DNA of 64,000 nt from Liopterus haemorrhoidalis (GCA_963971575.1 OZ020622.1:11632279-11696278); one strand, 5' to 3'. Shown: positions 22,986-33,367, counted from the first letter of the stretch. The notes: generated by a model from the letters alone, not told the origin. Program-made: numbers and translations.

Positions 22986-23462
22986 TTATCAACTTAGTGT
23001 GTTATAAGAGTATAACATGTATGCATCGTCAAACAAAAAACACAAAAAATGCGTTATTTTCCGAAAACATAATCTGATCCAAAATTCCGGTTGTACTATT
23101 CCGGTTCACACCAATACACATTACTTAGAATTTTTTCACATTTTTAGTTTAAATCATCTGGGCTACAGGGTGTGGGACAAAAATTTTTTTGCACAATTTT
23201 GGCAAAAATCGCCTCAAAATAATTTATTTTGCAAAAATTAAATTTTGATCGTTAATCCACGTACTAAGGGCTTTCATTTGATACCCTACTCAGAATTTTA
23301 AAAAAATATTTTTTTTTCGATGAGCACATATTTGTTTATATTTTTAGGGGGATATGTTTTTTAGATGTTTTAGTATTTTTCCTATGTGCGGGTCAAAAAG
23401 TTGTACAAGCATGCCAATTTTCAACTCTCTAGGTTTAGCCGTTTGGCTACAATTTTTACCGA

Positions 23463-23528
<66 letters not shown>
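23463..23528 (+). repeat. CAGA tetranucleotide microsatellite
   Basis: About 16 consecutive CAGA units, part of the element at 22416-23579. The open frame at 23354-23635 crosses it only because the repeat has no stops (TDRQ periodicity). Confidence 0.9.
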
Positions 23529-23579
23529 GACAAAATGACGGTATAAGGGTTTTTTGGTCAAACCTACAAAACCCTAAAA

Positions 23580-25320
23580 ATGGAAGGGAAGACTGTGAAA
23601 TTTCGACCCATGTTGGAACAAAAGATAGAGATTAAGAACTAGCGTAGACGATCGGTTTTTGATTGTGTGGATTTTTGGCCGCATTAAATACAACCGGTCG
23701 TCCACGCATACTAATATTGACAATATATTATAATCAATTTGGCTAAAAAACCACAGCAAGAGAACAAAAGGTCGGTCGAATTTTCGGTATAACGAAGAAA
23801 AAGATATTGGAGTGTGATGATTATTTAATTTGGGAGTCAGTCAGCTGACTTCTTTATTTTATTTCTTATATTCCACATAGTGGAAAATCCAAAACTTGCG
23901 AGCGGAATCAAATCTGAAACCATAAAGGTCTGCCAGTCGGTTGCTTAGATTCTTTAAGACAGGAATAAGGGTGTTTGAATTAATGTTTTCATTTTACTTA
24001 ATTTACGTTTAATGTTTAATAAAGGTTTAAATTAAAGAGTACACTAAAACTTACAATTAGAAGATGGCTACAAAATCCCATGAGAGATACTCAACACAAA
24101 ACCTCACAATCACCGTTTCACCTCAAAAGCCGTTAAACACCTAACAACACTAACAGTATTTAACCCATTATCGAAGTTCAATTCAATAAAAATGTGCTCA
24201 ACACTTCCAGACTACTTCTGGTTCACTACCCGCTAATGGGTTTCTCAGCCAAAAGTGCTCGGGAGGTTCGTCCAACTCCGGTGATGGTTTACTCACCACT
24301 CCCTGTCTCTCCCAGACCTTTTCTTAAAACTAATAATTTGATCTCTGAGCCCTATTGTTTTTTGGTTGTAAAAATAATCAGTTTTCCAATTAACAACAAA
24401 AACCTTTTAACTTATCTTGAAGACATATTTCTGTTCCCAATAATTCATAAACCCAAATAATTAATTTTGACTCTAATTACCTACGAAGTCCATATCACTG
24501 AAAATATATGGTTGCATATCAACATCTGTGGAAACATTAGACCATGTACTTGAGATAAACAGGGACAATATTTTAAACAAATCATATAATATACGACCGT
24601 AAATTCTACCCTTGCCTTCTCAACATTTAACTAAAAAAATATATGATAGCTCAACTAATCTTTGAGGATGTTCATCTTAAAATATATTAGTTTTTATATT
24701 TAAATAATTTGAATAATTTTATTTTAAATAATAATGAAATTTTATTCCCACAAATTATCATGTACGTTACCCCATCACCTCCGAAGTACTTAATGCTTTT
24801 CAAAAATTTCAAAATTTCACCTTTCAAGATTTTTCTTACAAGTTACGTTCCCAAGGAGGAGAATAGGTGTTTCTTGAAATATACTTATCATAGATATAGG
24901 ATTTATCTATCAAAGGTTAACTGCAGTGCCCAATGAGAAAGGCAATCAGAAAATTATTGTCCTTTTACATTTTAATCATCCCGTTTGTAGTCAATAACAT
25001 CCTAAAAAAGACATTTAAAGTAGAACTACATAAAAAAGTGAAGGACTTGGCCAGACACATAAAATTCAAAATTCAGTCTCAAGTGATCCATAAAACTTAA
25101 AGTGCTAACATTAATTTTACTTCCAAATTAGATCCATCTTTATTGTGCAAAACAGTTATATCGTTAGAAAGAAATTTGAAAGGTACAATGGAAGAATCAG
25201 TTCTGGTAAATATTCTAGAAAAACAATTTATAATTTATGAAAATTGATTTAACAGCCATTTGAAAAACGAAAAAAAAAATATGTTAACACAGTTTCCATA
25301 GTGTAACTGTTTTATTATTT
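23580..25320. other. Stretch without recognised gene
   Basis: 23860-24480 is less AT-rich, with GCCAAAAGTGCTCGGGAGG and CACTCCCTGTCTCTCCC; a diverged LTR or 3' end is conceivable but no TG...CA pair with target duplication was found. The remainder is AT-rich with closed frames. Confidence 0.35.
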
Positions 25321-25324
25321 TTGT

Positions 25325-25580
25325 AAAAGATATGGTACGGACATGGGGGAAGGATGGAAGAAGAAATGTGCTAAAGAAGATTATCTAATGGTCTTTTAGA
25401 GAAAATAAAATAGGCAGACCAACAGTGAAATGGAAAATAAACATAAACAACCTATACAGTACAACGTGGCTAGGACACATTGTCGATGATCTTCAGTGGA
25501 TTGTAGCTTGAAAATTTTGCCCTGGATCGCTCAAAATAAGAAACAATGAAAGGACATGGAGGAATCTGCCCTTTTAATTT
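25325..25580 (+). pseudogene. LINE C-terminal fragment
   Basis: Reads RYGTDMGEGWKKK or, in the shifted frame, WYGHxGRMEEE, then IGRPTVKWKININNL and LDRSKxETMK. Equivalent to the GH..RM, GRPxxxW and DRxxW blocks of RTE-like LINE C-termini. Frameshifts and stops are frequent. A solo LTR begins 125 bp downstream. Confidence 0.5.
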
Positions 25581-25704
25581 CATGTCCTTTTCAATGTTCA
25601 TTTCAGACATAATTCCGCCCAAGTTAGGGAATGTTACATATTTACATGCTTCATTGTTGGTTATGACAATTGTGCAATTTTCAATAGCAAAGAACCCTGA
25701 TTAT

Positions 25705-26478
25705 TGTAGCGAACCGGTAACGTTTCTTTATAACGTACCATTTATTGTCCACTAGGTAGCGAGCCTGTGGTATAATATTACGTCTAATCTCAAACTGAAG
25801 TGAGATTACTGACTAAAGGAGTTCGGGCAGTAGGCGTGAGTGTGATCCAGGGTTCATCATTACGATATGTGAATTAAATAATATGTATTTGTACTTACCA
25901 ACCGACTGAACAGGCATCTTGTATTTAAGTTTGGATCTAAGCTGTTCACTAAAGTTCTTAAAGGTGAAGGGTTTACACTCGTTAACACAGTTTAAAATTA
26001 ATGAATTAAATTTATTAACAGTAATATTTACAAAGAAGTTAAGATAATTAAAATGTATTAAAAATAAAAATGTTAAACAAACAGAATCAAGTTGTCCACC
26101 AGAATGCCGAACCAGTCTCTCTACGAATGCCACTACTTAGTTCTTACTACTAATAAGACCGAATACTATCTGATCTCCTCTTCAGAGAGTCGTGTGTTTT
26201 TATGAGAAGTTTCTAGGTATTTCGTGGAAAAGGGGTTTAGCTTTGTTCAAGGGGACGCTAGTGTTCAGAGTTATTAAGCAATAACTCTGAATAAATTTCT
26301 CCTTGAACAAAGAACCATTTAAAAAATATATTTCTAAAGATACATAAAATTTATAAAATTTTATTATTTGAATTCTCAAAAGTATACCCTTTTTAAAAAC
26401 CCCAAATAAATACCTTTCAAAGGAATTCTCCCGACGGGTGTTTGTGAAAGTTTCTGATGGACTACTCGATTCGTTACA
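25705..26478 (+). mobile_element. Solo LTR, copy 2 of the family (774 bp), with target duplication
   Basis: Starts TGTAGCGAACCGG, ends GATTCGTTACA, and is flanked by TTAT on both sides (25701-25704 and 26479-26482), a 4-bp target-site duplication. The sequence parallels copy 1 throughout, including the hairpin at 26241-26312. No internal retroelement region lies next to it, so recombination between the two LTRs of a former element is the likely origin. Class (gypsy or BEL) cannot be told from an LTR alone. Confidence 0.85.
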
Positions 26479-26482
26479 TTAT

Positions 26483-27480
26483 TTATGTTAATATGCGTTA
26501 TATTTATATTTTTATAATTTTTAAGGGCTCATGAAGAAGAACAGTCCTTGTGTTCTTACAAGGTCTGATCATGGGCCTTTATCTATTGTACAAACTATTA
26601 TTATTATAATTATTTGTAAATAATCTAATTACTTTATTTTGTACCTTGGATGTAAATAAACAAATTAAATTAACTTTGTCACCCTCAACTCTTTTATAGA
26701 CAGAGTTATGATATATTTCTTTTATTTATTTCAAAAATTTAAATAAAGATTAATTCTCTTTTGCAAATACTATTAATCTTCATCATATTTTAAACAATAC
26801 ACTAGAAATACAAAACACACAAAACCAACGGGGAATAGTTTTACAAAACAGTGCTACACAGATAATGAATGAAACTTGGCGTAAGTAATACGTCAACTTC
26901 AATGACATTCCTCCTTTCTATCTGACAAATCTCTTACAACGACATTGTTTCATGGTGCCAAAAATCTCCTGTTCGATTCTGAGCTTTAGTTCAATAAATT
27001 ATATGCTCTAACCTGAATGTAGTAAAATTTATTGATCATTTCGTTCAAACTGACCTGGACATTTATTTAGTGGTCTACGCACTTTTTTCACACTTCATTA
27101 CTTTTATCTTATCCTCATATTCTGAATCCAGCTATCTGTTCTAGCCTACCAGCACATTCTGTACCTATCTCATTTCCCCAATTGCCAATCTACTTTTATG
27201 TCCCTTTTCCTATACTCAGCTTTCATTTCTATACATAACGTAGAAAACGAAACAAGAACTCGACCGAAAGATAACCATTTGCCGCAGGGTTTCATTTAAC
27301 ATTGAACATTCGAGAAAAAATGAATTATTTAACTAGGGGTCAGAGAATTTATGTAAATAAAGATCTATAACTCATATATATTGTGTTATGAATTATTACG
27401 GATAGAATCTAAACTTCCCTTTAATACTTAGCGTATCCAAATGACTGAAATACACAATGAAATATTGTAAATTTTTGTTT
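26483..27480. other. Stretch with a possible LINE 3' tail
   Basis: 26524-26670 (GGGCTCATGAAGAAG... to AATAAACAAATTAAATTAA) looks like a 3' untranslated LINE tail on the plus strand. The rest is AT-rich without motifs. At 27484, CACAGGTCAACAAAA resembles the left terminus (CACTGGTCAACACAA) of the element at 47123-48235. Confidence 0.35.
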
Positions 27481-27801
27481 TTGGTCACAGGTCAACAAAA
27501 AAAAAAATTTTTTTTTTGAGTCTTTATTTTAAAGACTATTTTCTGTTTCCTTATATCGAAAAATAACTAAAACTTCGTTTATTTTTGAAAAACTTTGCTT
27601 TTGTACATTTTACAACGATCAATATATATTTATTTATTTTTATGACCATATAAGGAGAAGCGCGTTATATTAGGTATGGGCGGGGACGAGCGGGTGGAAA
27701 GCAAGTGGCAAGTTTCACTTACGTGGTTCTTAGTCGGTATGCGCATGCACATTGCAGCGATATAACGCATTTTGTGTGGCGGCAGATAATGGCGTCAAAA
27801 A

Positions 27802-27879
27802 ATGGCGTCAAAAAGTTCTAAACACGAGGTAGACTCATCCTGCCATATTTGCGGCGAATTTATCAAATCAAGAGAATAG
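27802..27879 (+). pseudogene. N-terminal piece of the 'RFHQD...ADYCW' gene
   Basis: ATG at 27802, 25 codons, stop at 27877-27879. The product has SSCHICGEFI, a C-x2-C zinc-binding start typical of this arthropod/cnidarian repeat-protein family (recognised from its other conserved blocks). After the stop, GGATTTCTGATGGGA still encodes the GFLMG block in another frame, after which the sequence turns into its own complement (see the palindrome). Confidence 0.55.
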
Positions 27880-27918
27880 TTGGATTTCTGATGGGAATGC
27901 ATCCCATCAGAAATCCAA
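27880..27918. repeat. Perfect palindrome at an inversion joint
   Basis: TTGGATTTCTGATGGGA (27880-27896) and its exact complement (27902-27918) flank ATGCA. Both arms encode the same GFLMG block of one gene, on opposite strands, marking a foldback-type rearrangement. Confidence 0.85.
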
Positions 27919-28160
27919 ACATCTTAAAATCACTGGCCAGGTATACTCATCATACTTTAAACTCTCAAGTACCACTTTCACACTTTCGTAATTTTCTTTG
28001 AGCATTACGGAATGAGCCAAAGGAAGAGATGGAAATTTATTTCCATTGTGAAGACAGCTTTTAAACTTTTTGTAGAACTGTCTATGAAAAGACGCCAGTC
28101 AAAAGGAATGCATGAGATTCCCACCGCCTTGCATAGGCGGTTAAAGTAAATATCCTTGCT
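27885..28160 (-). pseudogene. Inverted middle segment of the 'RFHQD...ADYCW' gene
   Basis: Minus strand from about 28160 reads FNRLCKAVGISCIPFDWRLF, IDSSTKSLKAVF, then HNGNKFPSLPLAHSVMLKE, NYESVKVVLESLKYDEYTW and DFKMFGFLMG. In the family these blocks sit between the N-terminal zinc site and the VGPQI...RFHQD part, so this portion has been flipped relative to the flanking plus-strand pieces. Small frameshifts are present (around 28055 and 27930). Confidence 0.65.
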
Positions 28161-28586
28161 ACCTTTATTTTTGTCGGACCACAAATAAAGAAAATAATGG
28201 CCAGTGACGAATTTTCACAAATACTCAAAACTCATGAAAGGAAAGCCTGAAAGCAGTGGTTCATGGTTTTCTCGGAAACAACAGAGCAGACAATTACATA
28301 GAGGTTATTGCATTTATGCTTGATAACTTTAAACTCATGGGTTGCAGAATATCCCTTAAAGTGCATATGTTACATGCGTACTTGGACCAATTTAAAGATG
28401 GGAGCCTATTCGGAAGAACAAGGTGAACGTTTTCATCAAGACATGATAGACTTTGAACGTCGTTATCAGGGGCAATACAATGAGAGTATGATGGGGGACT
28501 ATATTTGGGGGCTAATACGAGAATGTCAAGGAAATAAAAATCAGATATGCAGAACCCAGACTCAAAATTCCTGTTGGCCGGTGTAA
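28161..28586 (+). pseudogene. C-terminal piece of the 'RFHQD...ADYCW' gene
   Basis: Plus strand reads TFIFVGPQIKKIMASDEFS, QILKTHERKAWKQWFMVF, NNRADNYIEVIAFMLDNF, LMGCRISLKVHMLHAYLDQF, then after a frameshift YSEEQGERFHQDMIDFERRY and SMMGDYIWGLIREC, with a stop at 28586. This matches block for block the protein encoded on the minus strand at 47446-47977. Function is not established; the TIR-bounded second copy points to a transposon-encoded protein. Confidence 0.65.
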
Positions 28587-29090
28587 TTAATAATGTTTAT
28601 TCTGTGTCTATTTTGTCAGCATTTTAGTTGAACAAGTTCAAACAATTTAACTACGCAAGTTCTAGCTGAGCGAATTTTACAAGGTAATTTAAAATGTAAA
28701 TTTTAATACTACAGTTCAAACACTAATGGCTATGATAAATAAATTCAAATAAAAGCAAATTGATCTTTAAACGTTTAACACTAACAAACTGGAACATTTT
28801 TATTTCAATAACTGTTGCTTTAGTATGCGTTTGTTGCTGGACGTCCAATCTTATACTACACACAGCGGAAAAGTCTAGGGATATTGAAAATAATATTAAA
28901 ATATATTGCTTATTGTACCTACATTTAATGTTGTATTTCAATTAAAATAGGCAATTATGAGTAGTTAGCTATGGAAAACAAGTAAAAACACTAACCATCA
29001 AGACAAAACAAATACATATTTGACAAATTTTGTACAGTACATGATCCGTAGGTTGATCACATGTTTCATTTTAATTCGATTTAAAACGTT
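28587..29090. other. Stretch without recognised gene
   Basis: AT-rich. No right terminus matching 48190-48235 was found for the scrambled copy upstream. Confidence 0.4.
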
Positions 29091-29141
29091 TATATTAATA
29101 ATTGCAGTGTTTTTAAGTAGTGGCATTCTTTTTTAATAATG

Positions 29142-29933
29142 GAGCGATAGCATTTAACTATCCACGAGATGAATCGTGTGGTAGGATTTCTCCAAGCTGG
29201 CTTCAGGCAAGTTGATGTAGCCAAGCTAATACAAAGTGTCCGGGAAACAGAGAAACAGGGAGTCCGGTCGAATAACATCCGGGTCGTGGTCAACTTAACC
29301 GTTAGTCGCGATACTGTAAGAAATTGTCTCCACGAAGCTAATATTCTATCTCGACAACCAATCAGATATCAACCCCTCTCTAGAGGCAATCGCAGAGCAA
29401 GATTAGACTGGTGTCACAATTTTCAATATTAGTGTAATAATGATTGGACTACAGTTTTGTTTATTGATGAGTCCAGATTTGGAATTCATCCAGATTCTCG
29501 TCGAAAAAAAGTATGGAGAAGATCCGGTAATTTGGAACGTTTGAGGCACGTCCAGGAAGTTCACAGTTACAGTGGTGGTACGTTTATGGCATGGGGTGGG
29601 ATAATCATTGGCGGTAGAACTGATCTAGTTTTTGCCAATGGATTAACAGCACAACCCGATTTGGATAATATTCTTCAACCTATTGTGCGTCCATTTCGTG
29701 GTGCTGTTGGTGATCAGTATCATCTTGCCCAGGATATTGCTCGGCCACATGTTGCGCGAATTGTAGCAAACTGGCTGGATACCGAAAGTATTGATGCGAT
29801 ACCATGGCCAGCACAGTCACCGGATCTAAATCCTATTGAACATGTGTGGGACATGCTTAAGAGAAGAATTACTCCACATATGGATAACATCCAAGATAAT
29901 TTTAGATTCAGAGAGCTTCTAAGAGCAGGCTAG
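29142..29933 (+). pseudogene. Tc1-like transposase, nearly full length, one in-frame stop in the core
   Basis: Frame from about 29142 (HLTIHEMNRVVGFLQAG, helix-turn-helix; ATG at 29169) continues LTVSRDTVRNCLHEANILSR and RARLDWCHN, meets a TAG at 29430-29432, and resumes in the same frame with LFIDESRFGIHP (first Asp), GGTFMAWGGI, LAQDIARPHVAR (second Asp) and WPAQSPDLNPIEHVWD (catalytic Glu). Exactly 34 residues separate the second Asp and Glu, the DD34E signature of Tc1. The N-terminal paired-like domain appears partly rearranged and the C-terminus ends early at RELLRAG. Terminal inverted repeats could not be identified. Confidence 0.85.
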
Positions 29934-30025
29934 CAATATATTCGATGGTAGCAACGTGAAAATATGGGTAATAGTGGCTCTGTATAATATTACTAACGAA
30001 CCAAGGTAAATTATTTAGGAATTTT

Positions 30026-30115
30026 ATGATTAGTTTGACATGGAGCTGGCTGTTATTTTTTATGTCGACTAGTAAGTATTTCTGTAGTTAATAGTTAATA
30101 GTCATGTTAAAATCA
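30026..30115 (+). repeat. Dispersed repeat, also at 35650-35735
   Basis: TTGACATGGWGCTGG, then AAGTATTTCTGTAGTTAATAG and a nearby GTCATGT occur here and again at 35665-35727 in the same orientation with a few changes. Here it follows the Tc1-like transposase, so it may be that element's 3' non-coding end; the second copy would then be a deletion derivative. Confidence 0.45.
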
Positions 30116-30850
30116 CTACTGAATTTTTCTAGCATATGTATGCGATCTTATAAATCTGTAAGATTTTTCTCTAGTGAAGTGTCTTCAGCAAGTCGTTGAT
30201 TTGATAATTTTATATTGGCTATTGTGCATTTGTAGTCAAGCACTGAACAAAACAGTTTTTCTCAACCTTTATCCAGTTCGTACGAACCACTTTATCATAA
30301 GGTTGCAACAAAAGAACAAGTTAAATTAGAGTAAAAAAATATTGTTTGTACCTTCTAAAAATATCAACTTTTTAATTTAAAGGTATCGAAAACTTTGAAC
30401 TTTGAAAGAGGAAAAATAAACATTTATTAAAAGGTTAAAAAAACTCCATAAATCGATTACGTAAGCAGAGAATCAAATGGAAAATTCATGTTTTTTTTAC
30501 ATGTTAAACTCGGTGACACTTTTTTTTAACTTTTTTTGGTCATTTCAATCCTGCAACATTTGTAAAATAAATCATTTTAGCTGCACGCAGTTTATATGGT
30601 GAACTCCTTTTAAAATAGCATATTGATGCAATAAATATTAGAAGAAAATTAAAAATAGTGTTAATAGGAAAAGTAGAGGCTCCCAGATTTGATTTATTTG
30701 TTTATCGTATGGCTACATAAAAATTACAGGCCAATATACATTTACTATATGAATTACAAAATGATTACAATTGTACATCTGTATTCAATGGATTCTGATG
30801 TTCACAAAATCCACTGGGTTACCACTATATTTTAAGTTGGTACTAAAATT
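30116..30850. other. Stretch with a LINE 3' tail (minus)
   Basis: 30670-30840 in minus orientation reads like a LINE 3' untranslated end (GTAGCCATACGATAAACAAA then AATAAATC), next to the plus-strand RT fragment. The rest is AT-rich with closed frames. Confidence 0.35.
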
Positions 30851-30854
30851 CTTT

Positions 30855-31715
30855 AATGAAGAAGAAAGTCACGAGTTGGAAACCCAGGAGGATTTTAAGA
30901 AAAACCAGGAAATTAAAGGCCGTGATAGATTTAAATATCTTGGATGCACGGTCACAAAACTGTATCTACATAATTGTTGCGATTAGGCAATAAACATTAC
31001 TATGTTGCTATGACGTGGAATAAACGTTACTATGAAAATGATCTTGCTAATATAATAAGGCTTGTTAGTCAAAAATGAGACGTGGAACCATATTTTAATA
31101 CATTGACAAGTAGATATTTTTCACACATATATTTACAAGATCATTTTCATAGTAACGTATATTTCACGTCATTGCAACATAGCAATGTTGATTGCCTAAT
31201 CACAACAGTTCCGTAGATGCTGTTTTGAGACCACGCATCCAAGATTAATCACAACAGGAGAACAAAGAAGAACATGCATTATACAGCTAAACCCTGTTAT
31301 CTGGTACAGAAAACTCACAAAAAGAACAAAAACTACTATGCACAAAACTATAATCCAAAGAATTATGACATATGGAGCAGAGAACTGGGTTAGAAATAAG
31401 AGGATTCCAAATAAAATCACTGCTACGGAAATGGAATACTGTAGAAGAGGTTATAGAGTCACGAGAATGGATGGGAACAGAAATGAAGAAATAAAAAGAA
31501 GAATTGATGTAGAAAAGAACATTTTAACATGTATTCAAGAAAAAATACTCATATGTTTCGGCCATGTTAGGAGAGCAAATGAAAGGAGATGGATAAATAG
31601 AGTGACAGACTGCCCTAGTAGGACGAAGAAAGATAGACAAGGAAGTCAAGATCGTGGCGCAATGAAGTAGATGGGGCCGTGGAGACGAGAGGCCTGAAAG
31701 ATGGAGAATGGGAAG
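30855..31715 (+). pseudogene. LINE RT C-terminal half, split by a palindrome
   Basis: Before the palindrome the frame has DRFKYLGCTVTK (about 30920-30960). After it come CIIQLNPVIWY in another frame and the open frame 31338-31670: TIIQRIMTYGAENW, NKITATEMEYCRRGYRVTRM, DGNRNEEIKRRIDVEKNIL, ILICFGHVRRANERRW. These are standard thumb and C-terminal blocks of insect RTE-like LINEs. It ends with GLKDGEWEDKNNWKI-like codons near 31715. Confidence 0.75.
30939..31243. repeat. 305-bp palindrome inside the LINE
   Basis: Two 108-bp arms (30939-31046 and 31136-31243) are inverted copies of each other at about 85-90 percent by eye, around an 89-bp spacer. The outermost ~20 bp of both arms are CTTGGATGCRYGGTCWCAAAAC, which in the left arm is RT coding sequence (YLGCTVTK). 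The palindrome thus includes host LINE sequence on one side and an inverted copy of it on the other. Confidence 0.8.
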
Positions 31716-31772
31716 ATAAAAATAACTGGAAAATCTAAAAATGACGTCAGCGGTAAAAAACCGTAATATATA

Positions 31773-32465
31773 TGATAAAAACTTTCTAGCGTTTATAATA
31801 ATATTAATTAAAACACACAGATCCAAGCACAAACGAGTATTTATCACAACGTCAATTTACAATCTGTCACATATATGTCATTACATTATAGTTGCTAACG
31901 TAACATATTACAAACTACGTCCAAGAAATAGTCCTGATCCTAACACGGCTGTCTTGATCTTGCCGCGTCCTCGCGGCGTCTACAAATTTTAACTGCAAAA
32001 TAAAACAATTTGCTAACATAACGCGGTCGTCGTGCCCCTGCCACGTCCTCGTGACATCTTCTGAATTTAATGACTGCAAAATAAAACAGAGGAAATGAAA
32101 ACATAATGTTAATATTGTCTGCCTCCTTGAGGTTCCTGACCATCCAGAGTTTCAATGAACTCCGTGAGGTCCCTGGACATTCAGAGTCAAATAAAACAAA
32201 CAGAGCTCCTTGAGGTCCCTGACTATCCAGAGTCAACAAGAAAAACACTACCATTTTAGGTCCAACAACTCTTTGAGGTCCCTGACTATCCTGATAAACG
32301 CTTTCTATCGTTTGTAAGAATATTATTTAAAACACACAGATCCAAGCTCAAACGAGCATTTATTTACAACATCTATTTACAATTTGTCACATATATATCG
32401 TCACATTATAGTTGCTAACGTAACATATTACAAAGGACGTCCAGGAACTAGTCCTGATTGTAACA
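31773..32465. mobile_element. TRIM-like element: short LTR pair with TATA target duplication
   Basis: Direct repeats 31773-31945 and 32292-32465 (173-174 bp) both start TGATAAA and end TAACA, i.e. TG...CA. TATA lies immediately before the first (31769-31772) and after the second (32466-32469). The 346-bp interior has no coding capacity, as in terminal-repeat retrotransposons in miniature. Read on the minus strand the LTR begins TGTTAC. No convincing primer-binding site or polypurine tract was found, so a simple segmental duplication remains possible. Confidence 0.6.
32120..32290. repeat. Fourfold GAGGTCCCTGACTATCC minisatellite
   Basis: TGAGGTYCCTGRMYATYCAGAGT-like units at about 32129, 32166, 32211 and 32274, with 37-63-bp spacing, inside the TRIM-like element. 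An upstream pair CTGCAAAATAAAACA at 31992 and 32071 belongs to a second small duplication. Confidence 0.7.
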
Positions 32466-32560
32466 TATATACTTAAATTCTTCGAGAATCGTCAGAGAGG
32501 TAATATGGTGTTGTTTCAACAATATGGACAACAGGTCCAAAAGTCGAACTGAATTCGTTT

Positions 32561-32740
32561 TAAATAATGATACTGAAACTTTTCTTCAATTTAGTAGTGT
32601 ATTATGCAGTCTTCTTTAGCAGCAAGTGGTTTCGAGTTGCTGCTGATGCAGACTGCGAGGCAGATCGAAATGTTACATCCATCGTTATAATAAATACACT
32701 ATTAAATTGAAGGAAAGTTTCAGTCATCATTTAATATTTA
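32561..32740. mobile_element. 180-bp foldback element
   Basis: TGATACTGAAACTTTTCTTC with AATTTAGTAGTGTATT (32568-32603) is the inverse of 32693-32738, and inner parts pair too (GCAGTCT/AGACTGC, GCAGCAA/TTGCTGC). The whole segment can fold on itself. No coding content; MITE-like. Confidence 0.7.
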
Positions 32741-32821
32741 AACCTTCAAAATACAATTTAAAATGTGTTATTAAGTTATTGAGTGACAAAATTTTGTAAC
32801 AATTTTTATATTTAAAAATAT

Positions 32822-33363
32822 TGTCACAAAGGTAATCCTAGGTCAGGATTGCGACATCTAGACATTGTGACGCTCTGCTGTCTGATTAAAAAACTCTTTG
32901 TCAGCGTCTGATGTATTTTGCCTGATTACGAAATGCATACGCCGCATTTTCGTACTGAAGAAATATTTGTCATGAATGAATATTGGTAGTGCGTCTACCC
33001 TCAGTACAAATACTTGGATGGCGCACAGTATCGAGGTAGAGGAACCTAGCCAACTCCTCTACACGTACTAGTCTACACGGTGACGACTAAGACGCCGACG
33101 CCTCATACTCGTATCGCTGGTGAGCCAAGCAAGCAGTCGCCATGTGACGTGGAGAAGACTTCTCCAGGCTCCTCGACTCCCTGATGGGCAGCCCCCATCA
33201 GGGAGATAGGTCCAAGCCGATCCTGGCCAACACGGGGTGGACTGATGACTTCCCCAACTCTATGGGAAAATTCATACCATTACACTGTAAATTGGATAGA
33301 AAATTAATAAATTTGTATTGTTAAAACCAGGAGTTGTCTTTAAATCAAATCACCCACGTGACA
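32822..33363 (+). mobile_element. Solo LTR (542 bp) with ATAT target duplication
   Basis: Begins TGTCACAAAGG and ends CACGTGACA (6-bp inverted ends TGTCAC/GTGACA), flanked by ATAT on each side (32818-32821, 33364-33367). The interior is markedly more GC-rich than its surroundings, and AATAAA occurs near the 3' end (about 33307), as expected for an LTR polyadenylation signal. No internal retroelement region. Unrelated in sequence to the 9900/25705 family. Confidence 0.75.
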
Positions 33364-33367
33364 ATAT

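Larger units (their letters stand above)
22416..23579 (+). mobile_element. Microsatellite/tRNA-like element, copy 1
   Basis: Shares its full structure with the inverted copy at 44758-45667. Left edge: an A run, ATTGATGTGAAGTGTGAATT and a GTGTGAA/TTCACAC hairpin, then AGGGTTTCGCAGGT (22454). Right edge: AACCTACAAAACCCT (complement of AGGGTTTTGTAGGT) at 23562-23575. Between are a tRNA-like block (minus strand, 22903-22985), a conserved AT-rich region and a CAGA microsatellite (23463-23528). No coding capacity. Non-autonomous element of unknown class; no target duplication seen. Confidence 0.65.

Noticed and set aside
23354..23635. Frame with TDRQ repeats
   Set aside because: Read-through of the CAGA microsatellite inside a mobile element.
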